Source: Zanthoxylum bungeanum (Eukaryota > Streptophyta > Magnoliopsida > Sapindales > Rutaceae). From it: a stretch of 64,000 nt of DNA. The position numbers were made by a program, and so were the translations under genes. The notes under the pieces were generated by a model that was not told the origin of the DNA, did no database searches, and saw only the letters and a list, made by a program, of their open reading frames with translations. Of this stretch, positions 45,108 to 56,230 are shown one piece after another (position 1 is the stretch's first letter; every line of letters starts with the position of its first letter). The stretch spans positions 310,001-374,000 of the forward strand of contig SKCR01023809.1 of assembly GCA_019454045.1 (NCBI GenBank), in the 5' to 3' direction.

Positions 45108-47709
45108 TGTAGGCACTGCATTTTTGCATATAAGTCCCGATGATGAGTCTCGTATGGAGACACTACCTCTTTAGTTGTGAAAGCCGCGGGAAACGGACGT
45201 CGGAAGAGAATAGTCAAGAATTGACACCTTGTTGGATTTGACTCGCTGGAGTAGCTTCAGACTCGATCGTTGGACCTCCGTTATTAAAACACCTCCATAG
45301 CCCAAGCCCATTAAATCACACCCAATAATAATTAAAACATTTAAAACACATGTCACAAATTAAATTAAATTAAAATTAAAACCAATTAAATTAAACACAA
45401 ATTAAATAATTCACTCACCAATTTAAATAAAATTCCCCACCAATTACAATTATTCATTTCCTTTAATAAACTAAATAAAATAAATTCCAATTTACTTGAT
45501 TTCTTTCCTTTTAAAAATCCCATACCAAACCCTAACATGCACTGTTATATAAAGAAAATACAAAAACCCTAATGGTCTTTCTCCTCTCTCCCCACGGTAA
45601 CCCTCCCTCACAAAACCTAAATACACGATCACTGCCTCACACCCCTCACTTTCATCAACCTAACGTTACACGCATCCAACCCCCCTGCACGTTGCCTTAC
45701 TCCACGCCACCTGCACCCTCCACTCACTGCCTCACCCTCCTCACGCTTCACGCAATCCAGCAAGCCACATTCAGCCCCTCACCGAAGACACACCCCCATA
45801 ACCACCAAACCGACATACAAACAGCCCCAAACCGATACAAATCAGCCCCCTCTAGTAGCCAAAACAATGAATACATGAATAAACAACAGGGAAAACCCTA
45901 ATGGATCCCTCTCAAAATTTATAACACAACTACCCTCACACGACGACCCCCTTGACACCATGCATAGCCAATAAACCCCTCACGCTCAGCCCCTCTCATG
46001 AAACACACTCAGCAGCCCTTCAAACAACCTCCTGAATACACGTACAAAGCCACCCTAAAAGCCCTAACTACTCACGTTCAGCGCCCTCACAAGCAAACCA
46101 ATAAACCCTAAAGTCACGACCAAACACTCAGGCAGCCACCTTAAACACACACGTAGCAACCACTAACACAGATCACGCCACTACCCACTAAGCCCTCCAC
46201 TCGTCACAGCCTGCCATTACCCACTCAGCCAATACACTTCACAACCCTTCACGCCTAGCCACCTACCTACTCACAAATCAACAGCCCACTGCCTCGTTCA
46301 TAGCCTGCCTCGTTCACAACCAGCCTTCATCCTTCACGCCACCTACCCACTCACCAGCCCTCAACATTCACGCCTGCCCACTCAACCCTTAAGCAGCCCA
46401 CGAGCCAGACATTAAACCCTTCACTTACTCGGCCAATTCACTTCACAACCCTTCACTCACCTACAGCCTTCAAACCCATTCAACCCCACAGCCTTCAAAC
46501 GCCATCACTCAACACGCCCTCTGCCAGCAACTACCGAAAATAATCCCTTCATACAGCCCCTTTTGAACACCCAAAAACCAGCCCATCCATAGCCGTATCC
46601 CTCCTCCATTGCACCGCCCAAATACCTTTCATATCACAGCCCTCACTACACGCAAACTGCACTCACTGTACACACAAAAAACTTCCGCTCATCACACTCA
46701 CTGCACTGCCCAGTTTACCGCAAATTTAACCCCCGAAAATGCCAAAAATAGTCCCTTAATTACCAAAAATAGTGACAAAAAATACAACAAAAAATAGCAG
46801 CAAAACGGAGTGAAAACAGCAGCCCAAACAGCGAAACAGCGAGGAAAAGCGTTGGATTAGTGAACCAGGAAAGTTACAGAATATCAACCCTTTCGACGGC
46901 CGTGTAACGCGCTTTCGAGAGACGACGAAAGAAGTTAGACCTGAGGGCACCTTCTTTATTTATTATTCTTAGTTTTTTATTTTTATTTTAATATATTATA
47001 GCATGAGAGTCATTTGTTGATGCATGATATGAATTCCGGATGAACGGAATGCGTGTTCTAATTTGTGGTATATCGGATGGAAATCCGGACGTAAATTCCG
47101 TAGCCGAATCCGAATGGACGGTAGTGTGGTTTGCACTCGGGATACAATGCCACGTACTACTTAAGAGACACATATTTCGTTTCATCCAAACATGTATGCG
47201 AGCATGATTTAGTCTAGTATGTTATTAATTTTTTTAGCATGATTTAGTTGTTTATTTTTAAGCATGAGTAGTTATTTATTTTGCGTTTGGAATTTGCATT
47301 AGGTTTATGTTGTTTGCTTTTCGCATTATATAATTGAAATATGTTCATGAGATTGCCGTGTGTTGTCGTGTGTTATGAGGACTTACTTTCCAAGCATGCA
47401 AACTTAGACATATGATTTATCTTTATGAACATGAACTAGATATAAGTTGTTGTTGAGCATGTTGCGTAGATTCAGTTAAGATATTGCACAAATCACATCA
47501 TTACAAGTGGCATAAGTAAGAGACCATTCCGAACCCAACAAGTTTGAGGTCTTCCATTGCGAGGGGTGAGTGCGGCCTTAACTCTTTGTCCCGGTTCACT
47601 CCGGGTGGCGACTCAATGTTATTTCTCCGGTTTAGTTCCCTGCGAGCTATTCCGTACTCCCAACTGGGTCGCGAGCCTAGAACAGAGTCGCCGATTTCTA
47701 TGTCCCACA
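45108..47709 (+). repeat. Y 5' LTR (2602 bp)
   Basis: TGTAGGCACTGCATTTTTGC..TATGTCCCACA. A TATA box (TATATAAAG) is at 45546-45554. The middle (45600-46680) is unusual: C-rich, almost free of G on the plus strand, with recurrent CCCTCAC, CACAACCCTTCA and AGCCCTC strings. The ends match X LTRs, the C-rich middle does not. Confidence 0.92.
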
Positions 47710-47712
47710 GTC

Positions 47713-47728
47713 TGGCGACTCCACTGGG
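47713..47728 (+). promoter_or_regulatory. Y primer-binding site
   Basis: TGGCGACTCCACTGGG, three bases after the LTR end. It is identical to the core of the X site and is the form I associate with Tat/Ogre-type elements (an arginine tRNA). Confidence 0.87.
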
Positions 47729-48700
47729 ATAAGAGAATTGGCCCCGAAATAATGTCTTGTAATGATTGTGATTTGTGCTTTAGGTAATCATGTTTACTGT
47801 GGGTTGAAAGGGGTTTAATCAAAGGCACCTTTAATGCTATGTAATGGTTTGATGTCTTCCTTCATTCATTACCTTTCTATAAGGAAAAGCTGTGAAGGCA
47901 CCTAGATAATCATCTACTTGTAGCCTACTATGATGGACTAATTTGGAGGACTCGTTGTTTATTCCTGACACCAATGGATAAGAGCCTAATGGGCTTGGGT
48001 ACTTAAGAGAGCCTCGCTCCACCCTCCCTCTGGGGAATCTACAACGGGAAATCCATTTGACAGTCAGTCACACACCATAACTCATTGGCACGTACCTTTA
48101 GGTATAAAAAAGGTGCGCTCACTTGGTCGCTCGGACCCTTGAGTGGGGAGACCTAGTTGTGGGCAATCCTTCGTTAACTGGAGCTTTTATCTATACCTCT
48201 GTAAACCCGCGTATGAACTGTAGTTGTAGGACTAATAGAGACTATTCCTTTATGTTTGCGTTTAAGACCATTGTCATTTGGATTCAGTTGGACTTGTTGT
48301 CATGAGGTATGAGCTTGTTAGGCCATTTAAACTGGGATGAGTCTGTGCTTTATGGCAATCGGGCCGAATGTTTCTGAAATGCCGATGGGCCATCTTGTGT
48401 TTAGGCCTTTTATCATTTAAAGTTGTTTAGCCATGTTATCGCAAAAGTGTAAAGCTGTTGGGTCTTTTCAACTGGGACAAGTTTGCACCGCGCAATAGTA
48501 TGATTGAATGCTTTAAAATGGTAATGGGCCGACTTATATATTCCATACATCGTACGCATCTCATGTATTCACGCATCATGTTAACCCTCGTGCCTTAAAA
48601 GCCATCATAGATATCCGTTGGGTTAGGAAAAAGAAGACTTGTCAAAGAAGAGTTTAGCAAACATGGACATCGGGAAAAAGGAAGCCGAGAAACAGAAAAT
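47729..48700 (+). other. Y leader, homologous to the X leader
   Basis: No coding frame. It matches X 57860-58702 in inverted orientation, for example AATCATGTTTAC..AAAAGCTGTGAAGGCACCTAG (47787-47915) and GGAGACCTAGTTGTGGGCAA (48147-48166). Two GGGC..CTTTTCAACTGGGACAAGTTTG-like lines (48322 and 48459) form a diverged direct repeat. Confidence 0.75.
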
Positions 48701-48734
48701 TTTACGGCAAGGATAGAAAGACCATGGTGGGCCC

Positions 48735-48828
48735 AAAGAAAAGAAAAAAAAGAAAAAAAAGAGAGAAAAAAGAAGAAAAAAAAAAGGAAAAAGAAAAGAA
48801 AAAAAAGAAAAGAAAAAGAAAAAAATTG
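48735..48828. repeat. A-rich purine tract
   Basis: About 90 bases of A with interspersed G and no pyrimidine for long stretches. The X counterpart (54150-54170, inverted) is about 20 bp, so the tract expanded in Y. Confidence 0.9.
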
Positions 48829-48844
48829 TTTGTTTTTAGTCCTT

Positions 48845-49735
48845 AATAGTTAGGCATAAGTCCAATGATGAAATTGATTGTTTCGGGGTGAAACCTTAGA
48901 AACGATAAACTCTTTATGTGCTTTTATCTGATACTTTGAGTGATTGATCTATGTTAGACTCGTAAGCACTTGATTATGGTTCTTAGCAGTGAAAACCTGA
49001 GTAGTTAGCAAAGTGACTAGTCGAAGAAATTGTAGGTCGGTGAATGACCGTTTGCTTAGATGTCTATCTTGATTTGCTTATGTTATGATGTGTGGTATGG
49101 TTAAAAATAAAAGAAAAGTCTCTAAAGAAAAGAATTGAATCACCTATAACCGATAAGCGTGAAGCTACCCATGGGCGAGTATTAGGACCACCATGAGGAG
49201 AAATGCTACCTTAAAGGGTAGGTGTGTTGAAAAAAAAGAAAAAAAAAAAAGAAAAAAAGAAGTGCAAAATGAAAAGAAAAAAAGTAAAGAAAAGAGAGAC
49301 AAAGGAGAAGAAAGATAAAACCATACCACATTGAGCACGAAAAAGCAATTGCAGAGCCTAACTGAGATATCTAGGTTGGTTTGACCCATCGATCTCGATT
49401 TTTGAAACGAAATCATTGAGTTAGCTTACCTGAGGATTAAGCTGTGAAAGAACCTTTGCACACACACACTTTGAGTTTGGCTTAGATCATTTATCCAAAG
49501 ACTTGGATTTTAGTGGCATTGGGTGTTTTGAAAGTTCTCTGGTTTCATTACTGAACATTCTTTGAGGATAATGATATGTATAACTATTAGGACTATTTCG
49601 TAGCATGTAATATAATATGATGATATGGAAGGCCCCACCACATAGTTCATCTTGACCAAGTGCAAACAGCGGAGAGCAGAAAGTTAAACCAAGTCTGGGG
49701 GCGACCAGTCTACCAGCTTGTGAATCAGCAATACA
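48845..49735 (+). other. Y non-coding module M2
   Basis: Inverted counterpart of X 44281-45107. A second A/G-rich tract is at 49223-49310 (X has ATAAATAAATAAAATGAATGAAG at that point). The antisense frames over it are not conserved protein. Confidence 0.75.
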
Positions 49736-49739
49736 ACGA

Positions 49740-49960
49740 GCCATGAGACCAGAGAGAAGACTGTGCAATCACCTGGAGAACTGGCGGAAGACCTTACCCA
49801 ACAGAATAAGAAATTCATTCATGCATGCATGCATACACGTAACATATTTTGCAATTTTTTTGTGTGTTTGTTTTGTTCTGTATTCACAGGTTTCAAAGAA
49901 GAACAAGAGAAAGCGGCAAAGACAAGCCAACCAAAATCAGCAACATATGAGTAGTAGTTT
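49740..49960 (+). other. Y post-integrase module (M1)
   Basis: CACCTGGAGAACTGGCGGAAGACC..ACCCAACAGAATAAGAAATTC..TGCATGCATAC.. matches X just downstream of its integrase (54480-54300, minus). GTTTCAAAGAAGAACAAG may be a remnant of a spliced 3' exon. In X the same stretch follows pol directly, so Y has lost the whole gag-pol unit. Confidence 0.72.
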
Positions 49961-50690
49961 CGGGGATGAGTCCCAAGGTTGAGGCCCATATCAGTTTCAG
50001 TCTTGGGGATGAGTCCCAGGGGCGAGGCCCATATCAGTATCAGTTTGGGGCGAGGCCCACATCATTCTGGGGGCTAGGCCCACATCAGCATCAGTCTGGG
50101 GGCGAGGCCCACATCAGCATCAGTCTGGGGGCGAGGCCCGTAATAGCATCAATATCAATCTTGCCGGGTATGGCACTCTGGGGGTGAGGCCCACATCATT
50201 ATCAGTATCAGTGTTGCCGGGTATGGCACTCTGGGGGCGAGGCCCACATTAGTTCAGTATCAGTCTTGCCGGGTATGGCACTCTGGGGGCAAAGCCCACA
50301 CCTTTATCAGAATCAGTCTTGCTGGGTATGACACTTTGGGGGCGAGGCCCACATCTTTATCAGTATCAGTCTTGCAGGGTATGACACTCTGGGGGCAAAG
50401 CCCACACCTTTATCAGAATCAGTCTTGCCGGGTATGGCACTCTGGGGGCGAAGCCCACATTAGCATCAGTAGCAGTCTTGCCGGGTACGGCACTCTGGGG
50501 GCGAGGCCCACATTAGCATAAGTAGCAGTCTTGCCGGTTATGGCACTCTGAGGGAGAAGCCCACATTAGTATCAGTAGCAGTCTTGCCAGGTATGGCACT
50601 CTGGGGACTAGGCCCACATCAGATATCAATTTCAATTTCACGGACGAGTCCTGGGGGGCCGAGGCCCACATCAGCATCAGTATCAGTTTA
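49961..50690. repeat. 53-bp tandem array, GGGGGCGAGGCCCACAT
   Basis: Nine regular units of 52-53 bp start TTGCCGGGTATGGCACTCTG at 50161, 50214, 50266, 50319, 50372 and so on. They are preceded by shorter irregular units carrying GGGG(G)CGAGGCCCA(T/C)AT. X has only two rudimentary units (54205-54290). Confidence 0.92.
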
Positions 50691-51207
50691 GCCGAGAATG
50701 GCAATCCGAGAATGGAGCAGAGTTCGAGAATGAACAAGCCGAGAATGTCAATCCGAGAATGGAACAGAGTTCGAGAATGAACAAGCCAAGAATGTCAATC
50801 CGAGAATGGAACAGAGTTCGAGAATGAACAAGCCGAGAATGGCAATCCGAGAATGGAACAGAGTTCGAGAATGAACAAGATGAGAATGGCAATCCGAGAA
50901 TGGAACGGAGTTCGAGAATGAACAAGCTGAGAATAGCAATCCGAGAATAGAATGGAGTTCGAGAATGAACAAGGTGAGAATGGAAATCCGAGAATGGAAA
51001 CACAGTTCGGGAATGAACAAGCCGGGAATGGCACTCCAAGAATGGAACACAGTTCGGGAATGAACAAGCCGGGAATGGAACTCCGAGAATGGAAACACAA
51101 TTCGAGAATGAACAAGCCGGGAATGACACTCCAAGAATGGAAACACAGTTCGGGAATGAACAAGCCGGGAATGGCACTCCGAGAATAGAGCACGGTTCGG
51201 GAATGCA
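50691..51207. repeat. 47-bp tandem array, CGAGAATGGAACAGAGTTC
   Basis: About eleven 47-bp units (50691, 50738, 50785 and so on), each with GCCGAGAATGGCAATCC and GAGAATGGAACAGAGTTCGA. Because 47 is not a multiple of 3, open frames of 130-185 codons appear in several frames; they are artefacts. No counterpart was seen in X. Confidence 0.93.
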
Positions 51208-51380
51208 CCACCTTACAGTAACGGTTCGGGAATGGACCACTTTACAGTAACGGTTCAGGAATGGACCACATCACAGTAACGGTTTGGGAATTGACCACCT
51301 CACAGTAACGGTTCGGGAAAGGACACCTCACGGTAACAGTTCGTGAATGGACCACATCACAGCAACGGTTCAGGAATGAA
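51208..51380. repeat. 29-31-bp array in Y (inverse of the X array)
   Basis: About six units of ACAGTAACGGTTCGGGAATG + GACCACCTC, the reverse complement of the X array at 43771-44280. Confidence 0.9.
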
Positions 51381-51524
51381 CCAGGGGTCGCAGCACCTCA
51401 CCACCAAATCAACTCAACTCAACACATGGCAAGTCAAGTGGCAGCTGGCGAGCCAGGTAAGTAAAAAATGCATTGCACGTACTTTGATAGGATTGTCATT
51501 GTCACACACTGCACAAGTCCCATC

Positions 51525-51538
51525 AAAGTGGGGGCGAC
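51525..51538 (+). promoter_or_regulatory. Y polypurine tract
   Basis: AAAGTGGGGGCGAC directly before TGTAGGCACTGC. Confidence 0.88.
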
Positions 51539-54129
51539 TGTAGGCACTGCATTTTTGCATATAAGTCTCGATGATGAGTCTCGTATGGAGACACTACCTC
51601 TTTAGTTGTGAAAGCCGCGGGAAACAGACGTCAGAAGGGAATAGTCAAGAATTGACACCTTGTTGGATTTGACTCACTGGAGTAGCTTCAGAGTCGCTCG
51701 TTGGACCTCCGTTATTAAAACACCTTCATAGCCCAAGCCCATTAAATTTCACCCAATAATAATTAAAACATTTAAAACACATGTCACAAATTAAATTAAA
51801 TTAAAATTAAAATCAATAAATTAAACACAAATTAAATAATTCACTCACCAATTTAAATAAAATTCCCCACCAATTACAATTATTCCTTTCCTTTAATAAA
51901 CTAAATAAAATAAATTCCAATTTACTTGATTTCTTTCATTTTAAAAATCCCATACCAAACCCTAACATGCACTGTTATATAAAGAAAATACAAAAACCCT
52001 AATGGTCTCTCTCCTCTCTCTCCCCATGGTAACCCTCCCTCACAAAACCTAAATACACGCTCACTGCCTCACACCCCTCACGTTCATCAACCTAACGTAA
52101 CACGCATCCAACCCCCATGCACGTTGCCTTACTCCACGCCACCTGCACCCTCCACTCACTGCCTCACCCTCCTCACGCTTCACGTAATCCAGCAAGCCAC
52201 ATTCAGCCTCTCACAGAAGACACACCCCCATAACCACCAAACCGACATACAAATAGCCCCAAACCGACACAAATCAGCACCCTCCAGTAGCCAAAACAAT
52301 GCATACAAACAAGCAAAACCCTAATGGATCCCTCTCAAAATTCATCACACAACTACCCTCACACGACAGCCCCCTTGACACCATGCATAGCCAATAAACC
52401 CTCACCCTCAGCCCCTCTCATGAAACACACTCGACAGCCCTTCAAACTGCCTCCTGAATACACGCACAAAGCCACCCTAAAAGCCCTAACTACTCACGTT
52501 CAGCGCCCTCACAAGCAAACCAATAAACCCTAAAGTCACGACCAAACACTCAGGCAACCACCTTAAACACACACGTAGCAACCACTAACACAGATCACGC
52601 CACTACCCACTAAGCCCTCCACTCGTCACAGCCTGTCATCACCCACTCAGCCAATTCACTTCACAACCCTTCACGCCTAGCCACCTACCTACTCACAAAT
52701 CAACAGCCCACTGCTTCATTCATAGCCTGCCTCCTTCACAGCCAGCCTTCATCCTTCATGCCACCTGCCCACTCACCAGCCCTCAACATTCATGCCTGCC
52801 CACTCAACCCTCAAGCAGCCCATGAGCCAGACATTAAACCCTTCACTTACTCAGCCAATTCACTTCACAACCCTTCACGCACCTACAGCCTTCAAACCCA
52901 TTCAACGCCACAGTCTTCAAACGCCATCACTCAAGACGCCCTCTGCCAGCAACTACCGAAAATAATCCCTCCATACAGCCCCTATTGAACACCCAAAAAC
53001 CAGCCCATCCATAACAGTATCCCTCCTCCATTGCACCGCCCAAATACCCTTCATATCACAGCCCTCACTGCACGCAAACTGCACTCACTGTACATACAAA
53101 AACATTGCCGCTCATCACACTCACTGCACTGCCCAGTTTACCGCAAATTTAACCCCCGAAAATGCCAAAAATAGTCCCATAATTACCAAAAATAGTGACA
53201 AAAAATACAACAAAAAATAGCAGCGAAACAGAGTGAAAACATCAGCCCAGACAGCGAGGAAAAACGTTGGATTAGTGAACCATGAAAGTTACGGAATATC
53301 AACCCTTCCGACGGCCGTGTAACGCGCTTTCGAGAGACGACAAAAGAGGTTAGACCTGAGGGCACCTTCTTTATTTATTATTCTTAGTTTTTTATTTTTA
53401 TTTTAATATATTATAGCATGAGAGTCGTTTGTTGATGCATGATATGAATTCCGGATGAACGGAATGCGTGTTCTCTTTTGTGGTATATCGGATGGAAATC
53501 CGGACGTAAATTCCGTAGCCGAATCTGAATGGACGGTAGTGCGGTTTGCACTCGGGATACAATGCCACGTACTACTTAAGAGACACACATATTTCGTTTC
53601 ATCCAAACATGTATGCGAGCATGATTTAGTCTAGTATGTTATTTATTTTTTTAGCATGATTTAGTTGTTTATTTTTAAGCATGAGTAGTTATTTATTTTG
53701 CGTTTGGAATTTGCATTAGGTTTATGTTGTTGTTTGCTTTTCGCATTATATAATTGAAATATGTTCATGAGATTGTCGTGTGTTGTCGTGTGTTATGAGG
53801 ACTTACTTTCCAAGCATGCAAACTTAGACATATGATTTATCTTTATGAACATGAACTAGATATAGGTTGTTGTTGAGCATGTTGCGTAGATTCAGTTAAG
53901 ATATTGCACAAATCACATCATTACAAGTGGCATAAGTAAGAGACCATTCTGAACCCAACAGGTTTGAGGTCTTCCCTTGCGAGGGGTGAGTGCGGCCTTA
54001 AATCTTTATCCCGGTTCACACCGGATGGCGACTCCATGTTATTTCTCCGGTTTAGTTCCCTGCGAGCTATTCCGTACTCCCAACTGGGCCGCGAGCCTAG
54101 AAAAGCGTCGCCGATTTATGTGTCCCACA
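51539..54129 (+). repeat. Y 3' LTR (2591 bp)
   Basis: A near-copy of the 5' LTR (by eye about 96%), TATA box at 51976-51984, ending TATGTGTCCCACA. Followed by ATATG. Confidence 0.92.
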
Positions 54130-54134
54130 ATATG

Positions 54135-54502
54135 CCTAACCATGAAGGGCTTTTCTCTCTTTTTTTTTCACTCCACTAGAATTCTTCCTTTCAACTACTG
54201 ATAATGCGGGCCTCGCCCCCAGGATTCATTCTCGAAAACTGCTGGCAACGTGGGCCTCAACCCTGGGATTCATTCTTGAAAACCGCTGACACTGTACTGT
54301 TTGCTGCTTCTGGTTGGCTTGCATTTTCTGATTTTTCTTTTCTTTCTTCGAAACCTGCGAATACAAAATGAAACAAAACAAAACAAAACAAGAAAATAAT
54401 GCAAGTTCGTTATGTGTATGCATACATGCATGGATGAGTTTCCTATTCCGTTGGGTTAGGTTTTCTGCCAGTTCTCCCAGTGATCGCTCGAACTTCTCTC
54501 CT
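54135..54502 (-). other. X post-integrase module (M1)
   Basis: Continues from the integrase frame into non-coding sequence with AACTGGCAGAAAACC and two rudimentary GGCGAGGCCC units. It ends at the ATATG duplication where Y entered. No RNA or protein family was recognised. Confidence 0.65.
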
Positions 54503-55550
54503 TCAGGAAAAATATTGCTTCAACCTGTCCACGTTGATTGGCTCGGTGAACTCATTTCCTTCTAAATCTGACAGTCTCATTGCCCCGTTTCCCATCACTC
54601 TCTTGACTATGTAGGGTCCTTCCCAGTTGGGTCTGAACTTTCCTCTCGGGTCCAACGTTGACGTCTTTGACTGCTTGAGTACTAGGTCGCCTTCTCTAAT
54701 CTTGGTAGGACACACCTTCTTGTTAATTGCTCGAGCCAACCTTTTCTGGTATATCTGCATATGGTGCAAGGACTTCATTCTCTTCTCATCTAATAATGCT
54801 AACTGTTCGAATCTCTGTGAGGCCTATTCTTGATCACGTAACTCTGCCTCCGCTAGTACGCGTATTGACTGTATCTCAACTTCTACCGGTAATACTGCTT
54901 CCATTCCGTAGACCATCGAATATGGCGTGGCTCCCGTTGCCGTTCTCACAGAAGTTCTGTATCCCCACAGGACGTATGGCAGTTTGTCCGCCCAATCTCT
55001 ATAACTTTCCGTCATCTTGGCTAGTATCTTCTTTATCATCTTATTGGCTGCCTCGACTGCCCCATTTGCTTGTGGTCTGTAAGGTGACGACTTGTGATTT
55101 CCTATGCCGTATTTCTGTAGCATCGCCTTGGTTTCTCCTTGAAAATGAACTTTGTTGTCCGTTACTACGTGATGCGGCATTTCGTATCGACATATGATGT
55201 TTCGGGCTATGAACTTCACCATCTGCTTTGCTGTAACATTATGAAACGACTCGGCTTCTACCCATTTCGAAAAGTAGTCTACTGCCACTACTATGAAACG
55301 ATGTCCATTCGATGCGTGTGGTCGAATTTCTCCGATCATGTCAATTCCCCATGCTGAGAAAGGCCATGGCTCCGATAGTCCGTGCAACTCCGTGTGTGGC
55401 AAATGGTTCAAGTTACCGTGCGCTTGACAATCGTGACAATGCTTCACCAACTTCGAGCAGTCAGCTTCCATGGTCGACCAATAGAAGCATTGTCTCACTA
55501 TCTTGCGAGACAAATTGAATCTGTTCATGTGCGGTCCACACTCTGGCGTG
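54503..55550 (-). pseudogene. X integrase, one frameshift and one stop
   Basis: Integrase of a Ty3/gypsy element. An HHCC zinc region (VHAR..PHMNR..C-x-x-C in KHCHDCQ) is followed by the catalytic core. The D-D-E residues are visible in WGIDMIGE, VVTDNKVHF and NGAVEAANK. The frame is open from 55528 to 54824, with a stop after RDQE at 54824. The same frame then resumes (MKSLHHMQIYQ at 54778) and gives the C-terminal GPYIVKRVM, DLEGNEFTEPIN and RLKQYF to 54503. A frameshift just before CGPHM (about 55545) separates it from the RNase H frame. Apart from these lesions it is the best preserved domain in the window. Confidence 0.93.
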
Positions 55551-56230
55551 TACTTCTTCCATCGCTTTCTGAGCCTCTTCCTTCTTCAAACACTTCAGTT
55601 GGATTTCATTCGCTTGTCTCTTGTATAGTTCTCCCTTCAAACTCACATACTGGGATTCCAACTTCTGAATGACTATCATGTCCTTCCTACCTGCTTCTTC
55701 TGGGAATTCCCCACGTTCCAGGTATCGCTGAATATCGTAGTACCAAGGTTTCCCATCGTCGATTTCTACTTCTAAGATCCGTTCGATATCGTAACTGGGC
55801 TTGCTTGCTGTCGTCAACACTAGTGGTCTCATCACCAATTTCTCTAGATTCTCCCAAGTTGCGGCTAGGGTGGCTAAAGCGTCTGCCATTTGGTTCTCTT
55901 CTCGCGGCAAGTGCTGGAATTTACAATCGGGAATAGCTTGTGCTAACTTCCTGAGGTGAAATAGGTAAGGTCTCAACCGCTCCTCCTTCAATTCCCATTC
56001 TCATTGCATCTGCCGAACTACTAACATCGAGTCTCCGTAGACTTCTACATTATTAGCTCTCAAGGTTATCAATGCTGTCAGTCCAAAGGCGCATGCTTCA
56101 TATTCAGCCATGTTGTTGGTTACTCTGAACGTCAGCCTCTTGGCCATAGGCAAGGTTTCTCCTTCGGGGCTAACTATCACGATTCATATCCCGGCTCATT
56201 TGTAGTTTACTGCTCCGTCAAAGTACATCT
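55551..56230 (-). pseudogene. X second (archaeal-type) RNase H domain
   Basis: On the minus strand it reads MYFDGAVNYK, V-S-P-E-G-E-T, NMAEYEAC, YGDSMLVV and ENQMADALATLA, which contain the expected D-E-D-D residues. An extra RNase H between the normal RNase H and integrase is described for plant Tat-lineage gypsy elements. Stops fall right after N-Y-K (about 56193) and before E-W-E-L-K (about 56007). The long linker to integrase (55850-55560) includes WYYDIQRYL and EEVHAR. The domain order supports Tat classification. Confidence 0.87.

Larger units (their letters stand above)
45108..54129 (+). mobile_element. Nonautonomous Tat-type relative Y (9022 bp), TSD ATATG
   Basis: LTRs are at 45108-47709 and 51539-54129, the primer site at 47713-47728 and polypurine tract at 51525-51538. 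ATATG is duplicated at 45103-45107 and 54130-54134. The 3.8-kb interior has no gag, protease, RT or integrase. It holds the leader, purine tract, module M2, the post-integrase module and three tandem arrays. Primer site, polypurine tract and termini match X, so X-like elements could have supplied the proteins. It is inserted in X in opposite orientation. Confidence 0.94.

Noticed and set aside
45572..45901. Proline- and histidine-rich frame of 109 codons, with a shorter copy at 52124
   Set aside because: It reflects the C-rich composition of the Y LTR and differs between the two LTR copies through frame shifts and stops.
49165..49416. Minus-strand frame similar to 44589-44795 (T-N-L-D..L-C-N..F-V-L-N)
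   Set aside because: Both lie antisense in the non-coding M2 module. Similarity follows from DNA homology between X and Y, with no sign of protein constraint.
50683..51240. Minus-strand frame of 185 codons and overlapping ones of 132 and 138 codons with repeating H-S-R-T-V and F-P-A-C-S-F units
   Set aside because: They run over the 47-bp tandem array. Since 47 is not a multiple of 3, one stop-free unit opens several frames at once. This is a repeat artefact.
54727..55197. Plus-strand frame of 156 codons opposite the X integrase
   Set aside because: Shadow of the well supported minus-strand integrase frame.
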